Below are positions 55,917 to 64,000 of a stretch of 64,000 bases of DNA, piece by piece. How positions within the stretch are numbered: position 1 is the first letter of the stretch; every line of letters begins with the position of its first letter. Location: assembly GCF_041228105.1 (NCBI RefSeq), contig NZ_CP166097.1:2046001-2110000 (forward strand), in the 5' to 3' direction. The notes under the pieces are model-generated. The model worked only from the letters and a program-made list of their open reading frames with translations. It had not been told where the DNA came from and did no database searches. The DNA comes from Pectobacterium aroidearum (GTDB taxonomy: Bacteria > Pseudomonadota > Gammaproteobacteria > Enterobacterales > Enterobacteriaceae). Made by a program: the position numbers and the translations under genes.

Positions 55917-56501
55917 TTACGCCGTCAAAGGATTAACGCCTTCCTTTTGTAGCATCTGAATCAGCGCGATCAGTGGTAACCCAATGAGCGTATTAGTATC
56001 GCGCCCGGATAACCGTTCAAAGAGGGCAATACCCAACCCTTCGCTTTTGAAACTGCCCGCGCAGTTCCACGGCTGCTCCTTCTCCAGATAGCCGTCAATT
56101 TCCGCATCCGTTAGCGTTTTAAAATGCACGTCAAATGGTTCCGCGATGCGTTGTATTTCTTGGGTCGCACTATTGAAAAGCGCTAAACCGGTAAAGAAGG
56201 AAACGCATTTCCCGCTGGCCTGCTGTAACTGTCGCGTTGCATTCTCCTTATTATGGGGTTTTCCCGTAATGGTATTTCCCAGAACGCAAACCTGATCGGA
56301 GCCGATAATCAGGTGATTGGGGTAGTGTGTGGCCAATGTTCGGGCTTTGCTTTCAGCAAGGCGAAGCACGAGATCGACGGCATCTTCACCCGGCTGCGGG
56401 GTTTCATCGATGTCTGGCGACGCGCAAACAAAGGGGAGGCCCAGTTTTTCCAATAAGGCCCGGCGATAAGGTGAAGTTGAAGCGAGAACGATCTGCTGCA
56501 T
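55917..56501 (-). CDS. yceF: Maf-type nucleotide pyrophosphatase YceF
   Basis: 194 residues. Maf family pattern: [19 protein letters not shown] at the N-terminus, [14 protein letters not shown], and [11 protein letters not shown] containing the catalytic Asp. The C-terminal [33 protein letters not shown] is typical of the YceF subgroup, reported to act on modified nucleotides such as 7-methyl-GTP. Divergent from yceD. Confidence 0.95.
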   Translation of the reverse strand: MQQIVLASTSPYRRALLEKLGLPFVCASPDIDETPQPGEDAVDLVLRLAESKARTLATHYPNHLIIGSDQVCVLGNTITGKPHNKENATRQLQQASGKCVSFFTGLALFNSATQEIQRIAEPFDVHFKTLTDAEIDGYLEKEQPWNCAGSFKSEGLGIALFERLSGRDTNTLIGLPLIALIQMLQKEGVNPLTA

Positions 56502-56603
56502 AATTTTTTGATAAACCGTAGCGTAATGATGAAAGGCATTTTAAACTGTGCGCCGCTCTGGAAGCGAATATTGGTGAAAGGTGGTGTACCACTGCCTTTT
56601 TCT

Positions 56604-56632
56604 TTGACTCTATGTCGTTACGACGTTAATAT
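56604..56632 (+). promoter_or_regulatory. Strong sigma-70 promoter next to the yceD start codon
   Basis: TTGACT, a 17-base spacer and TAATAT; five of six matches in each box. A start point 6-7 bases after the -10 box would fall about 3 bases before the yceD ATG (56642), and no ribosome site is visible in between. In E. coli the small RNA SraB is, from memory, encoded at this junction. Confidence 0.7.
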
Positions 56633-56641
56633 GCGCGCCCT

Positions 56642-57163
56642 ATGCAAAAGGTAAAATTACCCTTAACCCTTGATGCGGTCCGCACTGCTCAGAAGCGTTT
56701 AGACTACGTTGGTATCTATTCGCCAGAACAAGTAGAGCGTGTTGCCGAATCAGTGGTGAGTGTGGATAGTGATGTTCAGGCCTCTTTATCTTTCAATATT
56801 GATAATCAGCGTCTGGCAGTGATTGACGGTAACGCCGATGTTACGGTCACACTGATGTGTCAACGTTGCGGAAAGCCGTTTGAGCATCAAGTCCATGCGA
56901 CATTCTGTTTTAGCCCGGTCGTCAATGATGAGCAGGCCGAAGCGTTACCGGAAGCGTATGAGCCGATCGGCGTTGATGAGTTTGGCGAAGTCGATCTGCT
57001 GGCAATGATTGAAGATGAAATTATTCTGATGTTGCCTATCGCCCCGGTGCATGATTCTGAACACTGTGAAGTGTCCGAAGCGGACATGGTGTTTGGCCAA
57101 CTGCCTGAAGAGGCGGAAAAACCAAATCCGTTTGCCGTATTAGCCAGTTTAAAGCGTAAGTAA
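56642..57163 (+). CDS. yceD: 23S rRNA accumulation protein YceD (DUF177)
   Basis: 173 residues, matching E. coli from [22 protein letters not shown] to the C-terminal [14 protein letters not shown] CxxC (CQRCGKP) and the acidic [24 protein letters not shown] are conserved. In E. coli and plants it is needed for normal 23S rRNA accumulation. No SD is visible before the ATG. rpmF follows 16 bases downstream, the near-universal yceD-rpmF pairing. Confidence 0.95.
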   Translation: MQKVKLPLTLDAVRTAQKRLDYVGIYSPEQVERVAESVVSVDSDVQASLSFNIDNQRLAVIDGNADVTVTLMCQRCGKPFEHQVHATFCFSPVVNDEQAEALPEAYEPIGVDEFGEVDLLAMIEDEIILMLPIAPVHDSEHCEVSEADMVFGQLPEEAEKPNPFAVLASLKRK

Positions 57164-57179
57164 TTAAGGAGTAAGGTCC

Positions 57180-57350
57180 ATGGCCGTACAACAAAACAAA
57201 CCTAGCCGTTCCAAACGTGGTATGCGTCGTTCACACGATGCGCTGACTACCTCTTCTGTATCCGTAGATAAAGTTTCTGGCGAAACTCACCTGCGTCACC
57301 ACATCACTGCGGATGGTTACTACCGCGGTCGCAAGGTCATTGCTAAGTAA
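57180..57350 (+). CDS. rpmF: 50S ribosomal protein L32
   Basis: 56 residues. [21 protein letters not shown] at the start and [21 protein letters not shown] at the end are nearly identical to E. coli L32 (57 residues incl. Met); the only length change is one residue fewer in the variable middle. AAGGAGTAAGG precedes the ATG. It lies between yceD and plsX, the conserved order that couples ribosome and lipid synthesis. Confidence 0.98.
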   Translation: MAVQQNKPSRSKRGMRRSHDALTTSSVSVDKVSGETHLRHHITADGYYRGRKVIAK

Positions 57351-57379
57351 TTCTTGCGAATTATTTGCAAGGCAATACC

Positions 57380-58426
57380 TTGACACGCCTAACTCTGGCG
57401 TTAGATGCGATGGGCGGGGATTTTGGTCCCTGCGTAACAGTGCCTGCTGCATTGCAGGCACTGGCTTCTAATCCAGCTCTCAATTTGTTATTAGTCGGCG
57501 ATCCTGCTGCGATTACACCATTACTTGCCAAAGTCGATTCTGATTTACTTTCCCGCTTAGAAGTTGTTCCGGCGGAGTCGGTTATTGCTAGTGATGCGAG
57601 GCCGTCGCAGGCTATTCGTGCGAGCCGTGGTACCTCAATGCGCATAGCGCTTGAGTTGATTAAAGACGGCAGAGCACAGGCCTGTGTGAGTGCAGGCAAC
57701 ACGGGGGCGCTCATGGGGCTGGCCAAGCTTCTGATTAAGCCACTTGAAGGTATTGAACGACCCGCATTGGTGTCGGTCTTACCTCACCAGCAGCACGGAA
57801 AGACCGTCGTGTTGGATCTGGGAGCGAATGTTGACTGTGATAGCACAATGCTGGTTCAGTTTGCCGTGATGGGTTCAGTCATGGCGGAAGAAGTGCTGGA
57901 ACTGAAGAACCCTCGGGTCGCGTTGTTGAATATTGGTGAAGAAGAAAGCAAAGGGCTGAGCACTATCCGTGAAGCAGCGGCACAGTTAAAAGAGGCACCA
58001 TCAATAAATTATATCGGTTATCTGGAAGGCAACGATCTGCTGACTGGGAAAACGGATGTGATGGTCTGTGACGGCTTTGTGGGTAATGTCACACTGAAAA
58101 CGGTGGAAGGCGTGGTAAGGATGTTTCTGTCACTGCTGAAATCGCCAGCCTCAGGCCCGGGGCAAAAACAAAAACGGTCCTGGTGGTTGAAATGGCTGGG
58201 ACGTTTGTTACAAAAGCGCTTATCAAAGCGTTTCGGTCATTTGAACCCCGATCAATATAATGGCGCATGCCTGCTAGGATTACGGGGAACTGTAATCAAA
58301 AGCCATGGTGCAGCAAACCAGAGAGCGTTTGCGGTTGCTATTGAACAGGCAATGCAGACGGTACGGCGGCAGCTTCCCGACCGGATTGCCGCCCGTCTAG
58401 AAGCGGTATTACCCAAGAGTGACTAA
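57380..58426 (+). CDS. plsX: Phosphate acyltransferase PlsX
   Basis: 348 residues from TTG 57380 ([16 protein letters not shown]), the same unusual start codon and position as in E. coli, with AAGG seven bases upstream. Conserved blocks: [37 protein letters not shown], and [13 protein letters not shown]. It converts acyl-ACP to acyl phosphate for phospholipid synthesis. Beginning of the plsX-fab gene series; fabH follows after 6 bases. Confidence 0.97.
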   Translation: MTRLTLALDAMGGDFGPCVTVPAALQALASNPALNLLLVGDPAAITPLLAKVDSDLLSRLEVVPAESVIASDARPSQAIRASRGTSMRIALELIKDGRAQACVSAGNTGALMGLAKLLIKPLEGIERPALVSVLPHQQHGKTVVLDLGANVDCDSTMLVQFAVMGSVMAEEVLELKNPRVALLNIGEEESKGLSTIREAAAQLKEAPSINYIGYLEGNDLLTGKTDVMVCDGFVGNVTLKTVEGVVRMFLSLLKSPASGPGQKQKRSWWLKWLGRLLQKRLSKRFGHLNPDQYNGACLLGLRGTVIKSHGAANQRAFAVAIEQAMQTVRRQLPDRIAARLEAVLPKSD

Positions 58427-58432
58427 GCGTAC

Positions 58433-59386
58433 ATGTATACAAAAATAATCGGAACGGGCAGCTACCTGCCTGAACAAATCAGGACGAACGCTGATTTAGA
58501 AAAGATGGTGGAAACGACGGACGAATGGATCGTCACACGTACTGGAATCCGTGAGCGCCGTATTGCTGCGCCGGATGAAAACGTTGCGACCATGGGATAC
58601 CGTGCCGCGCAGAAAGCGCTGGAAATGGCAAATGTCGATCCTTCTGAAGTCGGTCTTCTGATTGTTGCGACAACATCATCAAGCCATGCTTTCCCGAGCT
58701 CTGCCTGTCAGGTTCAGCAGTTGTTAGGGATCAAAGATACGATCGCTTTCGATCTGGCGGCTGCCTGTGCAGGTTTTACCTATGCACTGAGCGTTGCCGA
58801 TCAATATGTTAAAAATGGTGCGGTGAAATACGCACTGGTGATTGGTTCCGATACGCTGTCTCGTACATTGGATCCTGAAGATCGCGGCACGCTGATTTTA
58901 TTCGGTGATGGAGCGGGAGCGGTGCTGTTAACGCAATCAGAGCAGCCGGGTATTCTTTCTACCCATCTGCACGCTGATGGGCGCTATGGCGAACTGCTGG
59001 CGCTGCCGCATCAGGATCGTAACCATGCGGAGACGCCTGCTTACCTGACGATGGCGGGTAATGAAGTCTTTAAAGTGGCCGTGACTGAACTGGCACATAT
59101 CGTTGAAGAAACGCTGCAAGCGGCTCAACTGGACAAAAGTGAATTAGACTGGTTGGTGCCTCATCAGGCTAACCTGCGAATCATTAGCGCCACGGCGAAA
59201 AAGCTGGGTATGGGGATGGACAAGGTGGTTGTGACGTTGGATCGTCATGGTAATACCTCCGCGGCTTCCGTGCCTTCAGCGCTTGATGAAGCCGTGCGCG
59301 ATGGGCGCATTAAACCAGGGCAACTGGTGCTGCTTGAAGCCTTCGGCGGCGGTTTTACCTGGGGTTCCGCGCTGGTTCGTTTTTAA
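58433..59386 (+). CDS. fabH: Beta-ketoacyl-ACP synthase III FabH
   Basis: 317 residues. Catalytic Cys112 in [11 protein letters not shown]; His in VPHQANLRI; Asn in GNTSAASVP. These make the Cys-His-Asn triad. Conserved GTGSYLPE and [16 protein letters not shown] are at the N-terminus. It condenses acetyl-CoA with malonyl-ACP to start fatty acid synthesis. Within the plsX-fabH-fabD-fabG cluster; fabD starts 16 bases later. Confidence 0.98.
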   Translation: MYTKIIGTGSYLPEQIRTNADLEKMVETTDEWIVTRTGIRERRIAAPDENVATMGYRAAQKALEMANVDPSEVGLLIVATTSSSHAFPSSACQVQQLLGIKDTIAFDLAAACAGFTYALSVADQYVKNGAVKYALVIGSDTLSRTLDPEDRGTLILFGDGAGAVLLTQSEQPGILSTHLHADGRYGELLALPHQDRNHAETPAYLTMAGNEVFKVAVTELAHIVEETLQAAQLDKSELDWLVPHQANLRIISATAKKLGMGMDKVVVTLDRHGNTSAASVPSALDEAVRDGRIKPGQLVLLEAFGGGFTWGSALVRF

Positions 59387-59402
59387 TTAACAGGATTGTG
59401 AT

Positions 59403-60332
59403 ATGACGCAATTTGCAATGGTATTTCCCGGTCAGGGATCGCAGACGGTAGGGATGTTGGCCGAGCTTGCGGCAGAATACCCAATTGTCACCGAGACGTT
59501 TGCTCAGGCTTCCGAAGCGTTAGGTTATGACTTATGGCAACTCACCCAACAAGGGCCTGCTGAAGAGTTGAATAAAACCTGGCAGACGCAGCCTGCGTTA
59601 CTGACCGCTTCTGTTGCTATCTGGCGTGTCTGGCAGCAGCAGGGCGGAAAAACGCCAGCGCTGATGTCTGGCCATAGCTTGGGTGAATATTCCGCACTGG
59701 TTTGTGCTGGTGTTCTCGATTTTCAACAGGCTGTCCGTTTAGTTGAACTGCGCGGCAAACTGATGCAGGAAGCGGTACCGGAAGGAACGGGCGCGATGTC
59801 TGCGATTATCGGGCTTGATAACGATGCCATTGCCAAAGCGTGTGAAGAATCCGCGCAGGGGCAAGTTGTCTCTCCGGTAAACTTCAATTCACCGGGTCAG
59901 GTGGTGATTGCGGGCAATAAAGACGCCGTTGAGCGTGCCGGTGCAGCGTGTAAAGCAGCTGGCGCGAAGCGTGCACTGCCGCTGCCTGTCAGCGTACCGT
60001 CACACTGTGCGTTAATGGAGCCAGCGGCGAAGAAACTTGCTGTTGCGCTGGAATCTGTGACCTTTAATTCTCCGGTCATTCCCGTTGTCAATAATGTTGA
60101 TGCGAGCATCGAAACGACGCCGGAAGCGATTCGCGATGCGTTAGTACGCCAGCTTTATCGCCCCGTGCGCTGGACTGACTGTGTTGAATTTATGGCCTCT
60201 CAGGGCGTTGAGTCACTGTTAGAAGTCGGGCCGGGTAAAGTATTGACTGGCTTAACCAAACGAATCGTCGATACCCTGACAGCAGCTGCGGTGAACGATC
60301 CTGCTTCTCTATCAGCGGCGATTGAGAAATAA
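59403..60332 (+). CDS. fabD: Malonyl-CoA:ACP transacylase FabD
   Basis: 309 residues. The nucleophile Ser92 is in SGHSLGEYSAL; the N-terminal FPGQGSQ motif is at residues 8-14; active His in VPSHCALM; C-terminal LEVGPGKVLTGL. It loads malonyl groups onto ACP. 14 bases before fabG. Confidence 0.98.
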   Translation: MTQFAMVFPGQGSQTVGMLAELAAEYPIVTETFAQASEALGYDLWQLTQQGPAEELNKTWQTQPALLTASVAIWRVWQQQGGKTPALMSGHSLGEYSALVCAGVLDFQQAVRLVELRGKLMQEAVPEGTGAMSAIIGLDNDAIAKACEESAQGQVVSPVNFNSPGQVVIAGNKDAVERAGAACKAAGAKRALPLPVSVPSHCALMEPAAKKLAVALESVTFNSPVIPVVNNVDASIETTPEAIRDALVRQLYRPVRWTDCVEFMASQGVESLLEVGPGKVLTGLTKRIVDTLTAAAVNDPASLSAAIEK

Positions 60333-60346
60333 GAACGGAGAAGACA

Positions 60347-61081
60347 ATGAGTTTTGAGGGGAAAATTGCACTGGTTACCGGTGCAAGCCGTGGTATAGGG
60401 CGTGCCATCGCCGAGACGTTGGTTGCCCGCGGGGCAAAAGTCATTGGTACCGCAACCAGCGAAAAAGGTGCTGAAGCAATTAGCGGCTGGCTGGGTGAGA
60501 ACGGTAAAGGTTATATGCTGAATGTTGCCGATGCAGCATCAGTAGAAAGCGTATTGGCAGAAATTCGCGCGGAATTTGGGGAAGTTGATATCCTTATCAA
60601 TAACGCCGGTATCACGCGTGATAACCTGCTGATGCGTATGAAAGATGATGAATGGCACGATATTCTGGATACCAATCTGACGTCGGTATTCCGCATGTCT
60701 AAAGCAGTAATGCGTGCCATGATGAAGAAACGTTTTGGTCGTATCATTACCATCGGTTCTGTTGTGGGAACGATGGGCAATGCAGGGCAAGCTAACTATG
60801 CGGCAGCGAAGGCGGGGCTGATTGGGTTCAGCAAATCCCTCGCGCGTGAAGTGGCTTCTCGTGGTATTACGGTCAACGTCGTCGCACCTGGTTTTATCGA
60901 AACAGATATGACTCAGGCATTGACAGAAGAACAGCGAGCAGGCATTTTGACGTCGGTTCCAGCTAACCGTCTCGGTGATGCTAAAGAAATCGCCAGTGCT
61001 GTTGTATTTTTAGCCTCTGATGAAGCTGCTTACATTACTGGCGAAACATTGCATGTCAATGGCGGCATGTATATGATCTAA
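60347..61081 (+). CDS. fabG: 3-oxoacyl-ACP reductase FabG
   Basis: 244 residues. NADPH-dependent short-chain dehydrogenase: TGASRGIG cofactor loop, NNAG, the Ser in IGSVVGTMGNAGQANY and the YAAAK (YxxxK) pair, VAPGFIETDMT. It reduces 3-ketoacyl-ACP in each elongation cycle. A 154-base gap with an acpP promoter follows. Confidence 0.98.
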   Translation: MSFEGKIALVTGASRGIGRAIAETLVARGAKVIGTATSEKGAEAISGWLGENGKGYMLNVADAASVESVLAEIRAEFGEVDILINNAGITRDNLLMRMKDDEWHDILDTNLTSVFRMSKAVMRAMMKKRFGRIITIGSVVGTMGNAGQANYAAAKAGLIGFSKSLAREVASRGITVNVVAPGFIETDMTQALTEEQRAGILTSVPANRLGDAKEIASAVVFLASDEAAYITGETLHVNGGMYMI

Positions 61082-61159
61082 AAAGCTCGAAAACTATTTG
61101 CATTATTTGCGGTGATAACCGCAAAATAGCACAAAATCGTGGTTCGACCAGCCGAGATT

Positions 61160-61188
61160 TTGTTGCATCTTTTCAAACATTTTATACA
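61160..61188 (+). promoter_or_regulatory. Candidate promoter of acpP
   Basis: TTGTTG, a 17-base spacer, and TATACA in the fabG-acpP gap, followed by a leader with a TCGC-GAAA-GCGA tetraloop hairpin (61201-61212). An upstream TTTGCGGT/ACCGCAAA inverted repeat (61106-61125) may limit read-through from fabG. acpP is highly expressed, so an extra promoter is expected. Confidence 0.55.
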
Positions 61189-61235
61189 CTACGAAAACCA
61201 TCGCGAAAGCGAGTTTTGATAGGAAATTTAAGAGT

Positions 61236-61472
61236 ATGAGCACTATCGAAGAACGCGTTAAGAAAATCATCGTTGAACAGCTTGGTGTTAAGCAGGAAGA
61301 AGTCGTAAACAATGCTTCTTTCGTTGATGACCTCGGCGCTGATTCTCTTGACACTGTTGAGCTGGTAATGGCTCTGGAAGAAGAATTTGATACTGAGATT
61401 CCAGACGAAGAAGCTGAAAAAATCACGACTGTTCAGGCAGCCATTGATTTCATTCAGGCTAACCAGCAGTAA
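61236..61472 (+). CDS. acpP: Acyl carrier protein AcpP
   Basis: 78 residues, virtually the E. coli sequence. The phosphopantetheine attachment Ser37 lies in [11 protein letters not shown]. Very acidic overall. It carries growing acyl chains among the Fab enzymes encoded on either side. AGGAA site precedes the ATG; strong terminator-like hairpin behind it. Confidence 0.99.
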   Translation: MSTIEERVKKIIVEQLGVKQEEVVNNASFVDDLGADSLDTVELVMALEEEFDTEIPDEEAEKITTVQAAIDFIQANQQ

Positions 61473-62795
<1,323 letters not shown>

Positions 62796-62811
62796 TCGCA
62801 ATAGTGTTTTT

Positions 62812-62839
62812 AAAAAACCCGGTTTCCGGGTTTTTTTTT
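62812..62839 (+). terminator. Terminator of fabF
   Basis: AAAAAACCCGG/CCGGGTTTTTT stem, TTT loop, ending in a run of nine T. Confidence 0.93.
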
Positions 62840-62923
62840 GCCTGCATAAAATCAGACACACCTGCTTGTCTGCAACGCAGCTTTACTGGCAAGCTGACGA
62901 TGATAAATGATGCGGAGCTTATT

Positions 62924-63721
62924 ATGCTGTGGATTAATGGCCAGTTACAGGAACAGCTCTCGGTGCTCGATCGGGCGACACAGTATGGTGACGGCTGCTT
63001 TACGACAGCCAGAGTCAGTGCTGGAGAGGTTGTCTGGTTGGATCGACATATCGTGCGCCTGCAACAGGCCGCGACACGCCTGTTATTTCCACTTGTTGAC
63101 TGGGAAGGCCTGATTGCAGAAATGAAACTGGCAGCGCAGAGGCGGGCGGACGGCGTAGTGAAAGTGATGCTAACGCGCGGTGCTGGCGGGCGTGGCTATA
63201 GTCCCCAAGGCTGCATGCAGCCAACCCGGATCGTCATGCAGGCAGGCTATCCTGCGCACTATGCCGATTGGCGCGAACAAGGGATTAGCCTGAATCTTAG
63301 CCCGGTGACGCTAGCTAAAAATCCACTGTTGGCGGGCATAAAACATCTGAATCGTCTTGAGCAGGTGCTGATTCGAGCGCATCTTGACCAGACATCAGCC
63401 GATGAGACCCTCGTGCTTGACACTTCCGGTGCGCTAGTGGAATGCTGTGCCGCTAATTTATTCTGGCGCAAAGGAAATCATGTCTATACGCCGGATGTAT
63501 CTCAGTCTGGTGTAGATGGCGTTGCCCGACAGCATATTATTGCCTCGCTGGCAGGTTCTGACTTCGATCTACAGATCGTCAGTGAACCTGTGGCTGCATT
63601 GGCCGATGCGGATGAGGTGCTGGTTTGTAATGCATTAATGCCGATAGTCCCCGTGAATCAGGCGCATGTCTGGCGTTACCACTCCCGAGAGCTTTATCGA
63701 TTCCTGAGTTCTGACTGCTAG
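62924..63721 (+). CDS. pabC: Aminodeoxychorismate lyase PabC
   Basis: 265 residues from the ATG that begins MLWINGQLQEQLSVLDRATQYGDGCFTTAR; a reading upstream would run into the fabF terminator. Fold-type IV PLP enzyme with cofactor Lys140 in LAGIKHLNRLEQVLIR and the E-CCAANLFW loop. It makes p-aminobenzoate from aminodeoxychorismate for folate. mltG starts 14 bases downstream. Confidence 0.96.
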   Translation: MLWINGQLQEQLSVLDRATQYGDGCFTTARVSAGEVVWLDRHIVRLQQAATRLLFPLVDWEGLIAEMKLAAQRRADGVVKVMLTRGAGGRGYSPQGCMQPTRIVMQAGYPAHYADWREQGISLNLSPVTLAKNPLLAGIKHLNRLEQVLIRAHLDQTSADETLVLDTSGALVECCAANLFWRKGNHVYTPDVSQSGVDGVARQHIIASLAGSDFDLQIVSEPVAALADADEVLVCNALMPIVPVNQAHVWRYHSRELYRFLSSDC

Positions 63722-63735
63722 TAGATGGTTGATTT

Positions 63736-64000
63736 ATGAAGAAAAAGAAAATTGGTTTGCTGATTATCGCTGCCGTTGTGCTGATGTTGTTGGTAGCGTG
63801 GCAGAAAATGCAGCGTTTTGCTGGTTCTCCACTGGCTATCGAAAAGGAAACTATTTTTACGCTTCCGGCCGGTACGGGAAGAGAAGGGCTGGAAACGCTG
63901 CTGCTCGATCAGAAAATTATTACGGATGGCGTATTTTTTCCGTGGCTGCTGCGTCTTGAGCCTGAGTTGGCTAAATTCAAAGCGGGTACGTATCGCTTTA
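63736..64000 (+). CDS. mltG: Endolytic murein transglycosylase MltG (5' part)
   Basis: The first 88 codons; the gene runs off the right edge. A Lys-rich start (KKKKIGLL) and one membrane helix (IIAAVVLMLLVAWQ) precede the LysM-like YceG segment (FTLPAGTGREGLETLLLDQKII, FKAGTYRF). It cuts nascent glycan strands at the inner membrane. Located after pabC as in E. coli. Confidence 0.93.
   Translation, partial: MKKKKIGLLIIAAVVLMLLVAWQKMQRFAGSPLAIEKETIFTLPAGTGREGLETLLLDQKIITDGVFFPWLLRLEPELAKFKAGTYRF

Overview
The window looks like an enterobacterial chromosome segment, most probably Pectobacterium (soft-rot Pectobacteriaceae). The gene order is that of the E. coli fabA-ompA-sulA-helD-yccA and opgGH-pyrC-rne-fab regions, and the encoded proteins are close to, but clearly distinct from, the E. 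coli ones as I remember them. The genus is inferred from gene content and style; no database search was possible.

Layout. (1) 1-3.8 kb is the end of a flagellar locus: a partial methyltransferase and an AT-rich glycosyltransferase-like gene (probably flagellin modification), then fliA and fliZ. (2) 3.8-6.4 kb holds phoH behind a candidate Pho box, a hairpin-rich stretch between two near-identical terminators, tRNA-Ser(GGA) with a clear promoter, and an RpiB/LacAB-family isomerase. (3) 6.5-12.8 kb is the choline-to-glycine-betaine osmoprotection cluster: betT divergent from betI-betB-betA, with a palindromic candidate BetI operator between them. (4) 12.9-28.7 kb is core housekeeping: yebE, fabA (FabR- and FadR-like sites), lonH, matP, ompA, sulA (LexA box), sxy, yccS-yccF, helD, mgsA, yccT, yccU, hspQ, acylphosphatase, tusE, yccA and tRNA-Ser(TGA).

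(5) 28.7-38.4 kb is the accessory part: an AriR/YmgB-like regulator, Nudix hydrolase, isochorismatase-like hydrolase plus GNAT enzyme, universal stress protein, DUF523 protein, a GhoT/OrtT-like small membrane toxin, a four-cysteine exported protein, a ribbon-helix-helix protein, a chemoreceptor preceded at a distance by a near-consensus sigma-28 promoter, and a His/Met-rich PepSY plus DUF2946 pair suggestive of metal handling. (6) 38.7-50.9 kb: opgGH (osmoregulated periplasmic glucans), lpxL, an Old Yellow Enzyme, trhO, yceI-yceJ, bssS, a small unrecognised protein, dinI (LexA box), pyrC and a small monooxygenase-like protein. (7) 50.9-64 kb: rne with an extended low-complexity C-terminus, rluC, yceF, and the yceD-rpmF-plsX-fabH-fabD-fabG-acpP-fabF-pabC-mltG cluster that couples ribosomal protein L32, phospholipid and fatty acid synthesis.

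Most of the window is conserved core. The observations with most room for novelty are the sigma-28 promoter and long leader before the chemoreceptor, the toxin and four-cysteine protein region, the His/Met-rich metal-type pair, the flagellar modification genes, and a strong promoter that would give a nearly leaderless yceD transcript or a small RNA. I saw no CRISPR array, prophage or insertion sequence, and no wholly new system.
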